Assembly: GCA_963805715.1 (NCBI GenBank)
Contig: CAWDVK010000009.1
Coordinates: forward strand, 806,001-870,000
Direction: 5' to 3'
Origin: CAWDVK01 sp963805715
Lineage (GTDB): Bacteria > Actinomycetota > Actinomycetes > Streptosporangiales > Streptosporangiaceae
Length of the DNA stretch: 64,000 nt
The position numbers and the translations under genes are program-made. Within the stretch, counting starts at the first letter, position 1; each line of letters opens with the position of its first letter. Of the stretch, positions 60,203-64,000 are shown piece by piece. A model generated the notes under the pieces. The model saw nothing but the letters and a program-made list of their open reading frames with translations. It was not told the origin of the DNA and did no database searches.

Positions 60203-61576
60203 ATGGGATTTGACTTGCCCGGCCTTCTCGCCGCTCGGGACGGTGAGGGATACGAGCTGCATGCTCGCTACCTCAACCCCCAGCTGGCGCGCATGCTGCA
60301 CACCATCGGGTTCGACAGGGTGTATGAGCGCGCCGAAGGCTGCTACCTCTACGATCGCGACGGCGAGCGCTACACCGACTTCCTGAGCGGCTTCGGCGTC
60401 TTCGCGCTCGGCCGCAACCATCCGGTGGTCCGCAAGGCCCTGCACGACATGCTGGACGCCGAGCTGGCGGACCTGATCCAGTTCGACTGCGCGCTGCTGC
60501 CCGGCCTGCTGGGCGAGCAGCTGCTGGCCAGGGCACCGGGGCTGGACCGCGCGTACTTCTGCAACAGTGGCACGGAGGCCGTGGAGGCGGCGCTGAAGTT
60601 CGCCCGGTACGCGACCGGGCGGCCGCGCATCCTGTACTGCGATCACGCCTTCCACGGCCTGACCGCCGGATCGCTGTCCATCAACGGCTCCGGCGAGTTC
60701 CGCGGCGGCTTCGGCCCGCTGCTGCCGGACAGCCAGGTTCCGTTCGGCAGCCTGGACGCGCTCCAGGCCGAGCTGCGGCAGGGAGACGTCGCGGCGCTCA
60801 TCGTCGAGCCCGTTCAGGGTAAGGGCGTGCACGTTCCGCCGCCGGGATACCTGAGCGCCGCCCAGGCCATGCTGCGTGACCACGGCGCGCTGCTCATCTG
60901 CGACGAGGTGCAGACCGGGCTCGGCCGGACCGGGCGTTTCTTCGCCTTCGAGCATGAGGGTGTCGAGCCGGACATCGTCAGCGTCGCGAAGGCGCTGTCC
61001 GGCGGGTTCGTTCCGGTCGGCGCGACCCTGGCCAGGGACTGGATCTTCCAGAAGGTCTACTCCTCCATGGACCGGGTGCTCGTGCACGACTCGACCTTCG
61101 GCTCCAACGCCGCGGCGATGGCCGCTGGCCTGGCCTCGCTCGCGGTCATCGAGGACGAGCAGCTGGTCAGCAATGCCGAGCAGACCGGCCGGCTGCTGCA
61201 GGACGGGCTCCGGCAGCTGGCCGGGCGTTACGAGATGCTGGCCGGCGTGCGCGGCCGCGGGCTGATGATCGGGCTGGAGTTCGGCAAGCCCCGCTCGCTG
61301 AAGCTGCGGACTGGCTGGAACATGCTGCAGGCGGCGCGCCGCGGGCTGTTCGCCCAGATGGTCGTGGTCTCGCTGTTCCAGCGGCACCACATCCTCACCC
61401 AGGTGGCAGGCGATCACATGGAGGTGATCAAGCTGCTGCCGCCGCTGACCATCGGGGAGGCGGAGGTGAAGCTGTTCCTCGATGCCTTCGCCGACGTGCT
61501 GGAGGAAGCGCATCGCGGCTCCGGCCTGATGTGGGACTTCGGGCGCACTCTCGTCAAGCAGGCGGTCACCCGCTGA
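60203..61576 (+). CDS. Class III PLP-dependent aminotransferase
   Basis: A 457-residue fold-type I aminotransferase of the acetylornithine/ornithine group. It shows YLDGERYTDFLSG-type substrate region, the phosphate-cup motif NSGTEAVEAALKFAR, the cofactor Asp in ICDEVQTGLGRTG and the Schiff-base Lys in SVAKALSGGFVPVGA. The N-terminus (LHTIGFDRVYERAEG) resembles aminotransferases of the HpnO-like group, but no hopanoid genes are near. Amino donor and acceptor are unknown. Confidence 0.9.
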   Translation: MGFDLPGLLAARDGEGYELHARYLNPQLARMLHTIGFDRVYERAEGCYLYDRDGERYTDFLSGFGVFALGRNHPVVRKALHDMLDAELADLIQFDCALLPGLLGEQLLARAPGLDRAYFCNSGTEAVEAALKFARYATGRPRILYCDHAFHGLTAGSLSINGSGEFRGGFGPLLPDSQVPFGSLDALQAELRQGDVAALIVEPVQGKGVHVPPPGYLSAAQAMLRDHGALLICDEVQTGLGRTGRFFAFEHEGVEPDIVSVAKALSGGFVPVGATLARDWIFQKVYSSMDRVLVHDSTFGSNAAAMAAGLASLAVIEDEQLVSNAEQTGRLLQDGLRQLAGRYEMLAGVRGRGLMIGLEFGKPRSLKLRTGWNMLQAARRGLFAQMVVVSLFQRHHILTQVAGDHMEVIKLLPPLTIGEAEVKLFLDAFADVLEEAHRGSGLMWDFGRTLVKQAVTR

Positions 61577-61637
61577 CCATGCGGGCCGGCTGACGCTACC
61601 CGGCGTCCCCTGCCCGGCGTCCGGTACCAGGCGCCCG

Positions 61638-61860
61638 CTACCCGGCCTCGTCGTCCGCCGGGGGCTGCGGGCCGGGGCTGCGGCCGGCGGCAAGCGTGGC
61701 GAGCACGGTCGCCGGCGATCGCTCGCCAGCGGGCTCCGGGCCGCCCGCCCGGCTCGTGGCCCGCCACAGCACCAGGGCCACGACGAACGGCCACGACGTT
61801 CTGGATCAGCGAGCAGAGCCGCTCGGCCAGGCCCAGCAGGCTGGCGGCAGCGATTTCAGG
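61638..61860 (-). pseudogene. Membrane protein C-terminal fragment, frameshifted
   Basis: The minus strand reads AAASLLGLAERLCSLIQNV, then after an extra base WPFVVALVLWRATSRAGGPE and a Pro/Ala tail to a TAG at 61638. The GLAERL...QNVWPFVVALVLWR pattern fits the last helix of a DUF998-type or related membrane protein. Everything upstream is missing; the sequence there is the TetR fragment in the opposite direction. Confidence 0.5.
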
Positions 61861-62147
61861 CCCTGATGAGCGATCTGCTCAGCCGCGCCCAGCAAGCCCG
61901 CCTGGCACGCGCCGACCTGACCATCGCGGACCTGACCCTGGTCCTGCTCGGGGTGGCGCGGACGATGGCGATCACCGGGCAGAGAGATCCGGGCCAGTGG
62001 CGCCGCCACCTCGCCATCGCGCTGGACGGCATGAGGTACCAGCACTCCCAGCGCCTGCCCGGACTGCCGCCGTCGCCCGAGCAGCTCGACCGCGACCTGC
62101 GCGAGTGGAGCGGCCAGCTGCTGCGCGGCAGCAGTGTCGTGGCGTGA
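61833..62147 (+). pseudogene. TetR family regulator C-terminal fragment
   Basis: The segment encodes QRFQALMSDLLSRAQQARLA, RADLTIADLTLVLLGVARTM and DPGQWRRHLAIALDGMR, the typical last helices of TetR ligand domains, and ends normally. The DNA-binding half and start codon are absent. An ATG at 61866 would give 93 residues without DNA-binding ability. Confidence 0.65.
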
Positions 62148-62160
62148 CGCCCGGCGGCTG

Positions 62161-62646
62161 TCAGGTCGCCGCGCACCGGCCGGGAGCATCGGCTCCGGCC
62201 ACGCTGTCCGCCAGCGAGGCGTTGAGCCTGGCCAGGGCGCGCCCCAGGGTGGCCCGCTCGGCCTCGTCCCAGTCGCTGACCAGCTCCTCGATACGGCGGC
62301 GCCGCTCCTGCTGGACGGCGTGCATGGCCCGGCGGCCCGGCGGGGTCAAGACGATGGCCGACGAGCGCCCGTCGGCCGGATCGGGCCGCCGCTCGATCAG
62401 GCCGGCCCGCTGCAGGGCCGTGACCTGCCGGGTGACCGTCGACGCGTCCAGGTGCAGGGCCCGGGCCAGCGCGTGCGTGTTCACCGGCCCGAGGGATTCG
62501 AGCATCCGCATGGCGACGTAGCCGGCCCGGTCGACCTTGGCGTACAGCGAGCTGCGCCGCCCGAAAGTCTCCAGGTGCCGGACCAGCCTGATCAGCTCGA
62601 GCTCGATGGTCTCGATGGTGCCGGCCTGCGGTGACCCGGTGTTCAT
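62161..62646 (-). CDS. MarR family transcriptional regulator
   Basis: A 161-residue MarR protein with VDRAGYVAMRMLESLGPVN, a recognition helix in ALHLDASTVTRQVTALQRAG and the wing RRPDPADGRSSAIVLTPPG. The ATG at 62646 has GAGG nine bases upstream; the frame is open a little further. It is divergent from a DMT-family transporter, with a palindrome between them, and probably represses it. Confidence 0.92.
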   Translation of the reverse strand: MNTGSPQAGTIETIELELIRLVRHLETFGRRSSLYAKVDRAGYVAMRMLESLGPVNTHALARALHLDASTVTRQVTALQRAGLIERRPDPADGRSSAIVLTPPGRRAMHAVQQERRRRIEELVSDWDEAERATLGRALARLNASLADSVAGADAPGRCAAT

Positions 62647-62686
62647 CGTCGCAGCCCTCGCCGTTTCCGGTAACGTGCTATAGTCA

Positions 62687-62698
62687 GATAGCTGTATC
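62687..62698. promoter_or_regulatory. Palindrome, candidate MarR operator
   Basis: GATA and TATC flank GCTG. The site lies 41 bases before the MarR start and 70 bases before the transporter start, next to TATAGT (62679-62684), a possible -10 box. Confidence 0.45.
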
Positions 62699-62768
62699 AT
62701 ACATGCTTCTGTCCCGGTTGATAGACCGGGACCTCGGCGCCAGAGCGGAGCTGGCAGAGCGGAGCTCG

Positions 62769-63680
62769 ATGGTCTTTGCCCTGGCCCTGGGCGCTTCGCT
62801 GGCGAACGCGCTCACGGGCGTGTTCCAGCGCATGGGCGTCGAGCATGCTCCGGCTAACTCGACGCTGCGGCTCAGCCTGCTCACCTACGCGCTGCGCCGG
62901 GGCATCTGGCTGGCCGGCTTCGCGCTGATGATCGTGTCGTTCGTGCTCCAGGCCATCGCCCTGCACTTTGGCCGCCTGTCCGAGGTGCAGCCGGTCCTGA
63001 CGACCGAGCTGGTGTTCCTGGTCGTGGTGCTGGCCGTCTGGTTCGGGTTCCCGATCGGGCGGCGCGAGTGGGCTGGCGCGCTGGCGGTGACCGGCGGCCT
63101 GGCCGGCTTCCTGTACTGCGCCGACCCGGTGGACGGCACCCTGTCGCCGCCGCTGTGGGCCTGGGCGGTCACCGGAGCGGCGTGCAGCGCCACCATCGTG
63201 ATCGCGGTGCTGCTCGCGCTGCGGGGCCCGCGCTGGTGGCGGGCGGCCATGTTCGGAACCGCCGCGTCCGTCAGCTTCGCCTTCACCGCGGCCTGCACCA
63301 AGGTCGTCTCCGGATTCGCGGCGTCGGACTGGGCGTCGCTGTACCGGCACTGGCAGACCTACGCCCTGGCCTGCTTCGGCGCGCTGGCCGTGTTCCTGGC
63401 CCAGAACGCCATTCACGCGGGCCCGATCGTGGCCTCCCAGTCGACCATCGTGCTGGTTGACCCGCTGGCCAGCATCCTGCTCGGCATCGGGCTCTTCGGC
63501 GACAATCTGCGCACCAGCGGCCCGTGGGGCCCGCTGGAGGCGCTTTCCCTCCTGACCATGTTCACCGGGGCATTCTGGCTCGCCCATTCCCCGCTGATCA
63601 GCGCGATGAAGGGCAGTGACCAGCACCAGCTGCTGCTGTCCCGGCGGTCCCGGTCCGCCGGGCTGGCTGACGGCGCCTGA
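62769..63680 (+). CDS. DMT (EamA-like) family transporter
   Basis: A 303-residue protein with about nine or ten hydrophobic helices in two repeated halves, as in the drug/metabolite transporter superfamily. Helices include VFALALGASLANALTGVFQR and LSEVQPVLTTELVFLVVVLA, the latter a typical EamA end-of-repeat. The ATG at 62769 has GGAG four to five bases upstream; an ATG at 62703 would add a 22-residue basic tail. Substrate unknown. Divergent from the MarR gene. Confidence 0.88.
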   Translation: MVFALALGASLANALTGVFQRMGVEHAPANSTLRLSLLTYALRRGIWLAGFALMIVSFVLQAIALHFGRLSEVQPVLTTELVFLVVVLAVWFGFPIGRREWAGALAVTGGLAGFLYCADPVDGTLSPPLWAWAVTGAACSATIVIAVLLALRGPRWWRAAMFGTAASVSFAFTAACTKVVSGFAASDWASLYRHWQTYALACFGALAVFLAQNAIHAGPIVASQSTIVLVDPLASILLGIGLFGDNLRTSGPWGPLEALSLLTMFTGAFWLAHSPLISAMKGSDQHQLLLSRRSRSAGLADGA

Positions 63681-63857
63681 TCCAGCCGCTGAGGCGCGCC
63701 TGCCGCGCCGGCCTGTCGCGCCGGCCAGGCCGAACCAGCCGTCCCGAACCAGCCTGAACCGGGCCGGGCCAAACCCCGCCGAACCTGACGTTGACGTAAA
63801 GGTCGGATAGGATCATCTCGGTCCCCGGGCAGAGCATCGAGGAGAGCGGGAGAGTCC

Positions 63858-64000
63858 ATGCCGGCGGCAGGACAGGAACAGGCGGCGTCACCGGCAGCGG
63901 ATGGCAGGAGCGACCATTACAAGTGGATCGCGCTGTCCAACACCACGCTCGGCGTGCTGATGGTCACGATTAACCAGTCGATCTTGCTGATCTCGCTTCC
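63858..64000 (+). CDS. MFS transporter, N-terminal start (runs off right edge)
   Basis: The 47 visible codons read a hydrophilic Ala/Gln head, HYKWIALSNTTLGVLMVTIN and QSILLISL, the first helix of a DHA2-type MFS pump. GGGAGAG lies upstream of the ATG. A possible promoter is CTGACG (63785) and TAGGAT (63808) spaced by 17 bases. The rest is outside the window. Confidence 0.8.
   Translation, partial: MPAAGQEQAASPAADGRSDHYKWIALSNTTLGVLMVTINQSILLISL

Noticed and set aside
60203..61576. Hopanoid aminotransferase (HpnO)
   Set aside because: There is some N-terminal resemblance, but no squalene-hopene cyclase or other hopanoid genes are adjacent, so only the general family is called.

Overview
The window is very GC-rich, with strong G/C at third codon positions, GTG starts, ATGA and GTGA operon overlaps and GC-rich hairpin terminators. 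Its families (DUF929, DUF885, DUF5709, DUF222/HNH, form II-type molybdenum hydroxylase, DrrAB exporter, long NAD-malic enzyme) and an actinobacterial-type LexA box point to Actinomycetota. I would guess a filamentous soil lineage near Streptosporangiales or Catenulisporales, but the sequence does not settle the order. I see no rRNA, tRNA, CRISPR array, insertion sequence or prophage.

Layout. 0-1.3 kb: a molybdate/tungstate ABC importer (binding lipoprotein and the start of its permease). 1.6-4.3 kb: a DUF929 - VKOR - DUF929 redox cassette. 4.4-8.9 kb: a MarR regulator and a heterodimeric ABC exporter. 9.0-11.9 kb: a glycine-rich LPxTG surface protein and an MFS pump. 12.4-16.0 kb: a three-subunit molybdenum hydroxylase. 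16-26.4 kb: single housekeeping-like enzymes (DUF885 peptidase-like protein, aldo-keto reductase, DUF72, monooxygenase, two SDRs, YjbQ, VOC). 26.4-29.8 kb: a sensor kinase, a receiver and a receiver-PP2C phosphatase in one operon. 30-34 kb: small stress-type proteins, NAD kinase, and an MFS pump divergent from an HxlR regulator. 34.1-37.4 kb: a cluster of broken genes. 37.4-44.6 kb: YceI, MarR, a membrane protein and HrpA helicase. 45-54.5 kb: DUF222/HNH protein behind an SOS-type box, universal stress protein, FUSC transporter, PYROXD2-like oxidoreductase, and a DrrAB exporter. 54.6-64 kb: malic enzyme, PspA, a class III aminotransferase, a MarR-controlled DMT transporter and the start of another MFS gene.

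Two features stand out beyond the gene list. First, many genes are disrupted: single-base frameshifts (VKOR, the second ABC half-exporter, the PP2C protein, a glycosidase), internal deletions (diacylglycerol kinase, DUF1206) and fused or truncated fragments (34-37 kb, 44.6-45.1 kb, 51.6-52.2 kb, 57.9-58.5 kb, 61.6-62.1 kb). Some of the single-base events could be assembly errors; the large deletions are less easily explained that way. Second, the window carries more than ten short tandem repeats with 15-27 bp units, in coding and non-coding DNA, including an in-frame array inside the conserved helicase core of HrpA and a 19-bp duplication that breaks a DUF1206 gene.

Functional links. The Mo/W importer could feed the molybdenum hydroxylase 11 kb away. 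The two DUF929 proteins and VKOR form a plausible extracytoplasmic disulfide-forming unit and are my best candidate for an under-described system. Efflux is over-represented: two ABC systems, several MFS genes and one DMT gene, often beside MarR or HxlR regulators with palindromic operators.
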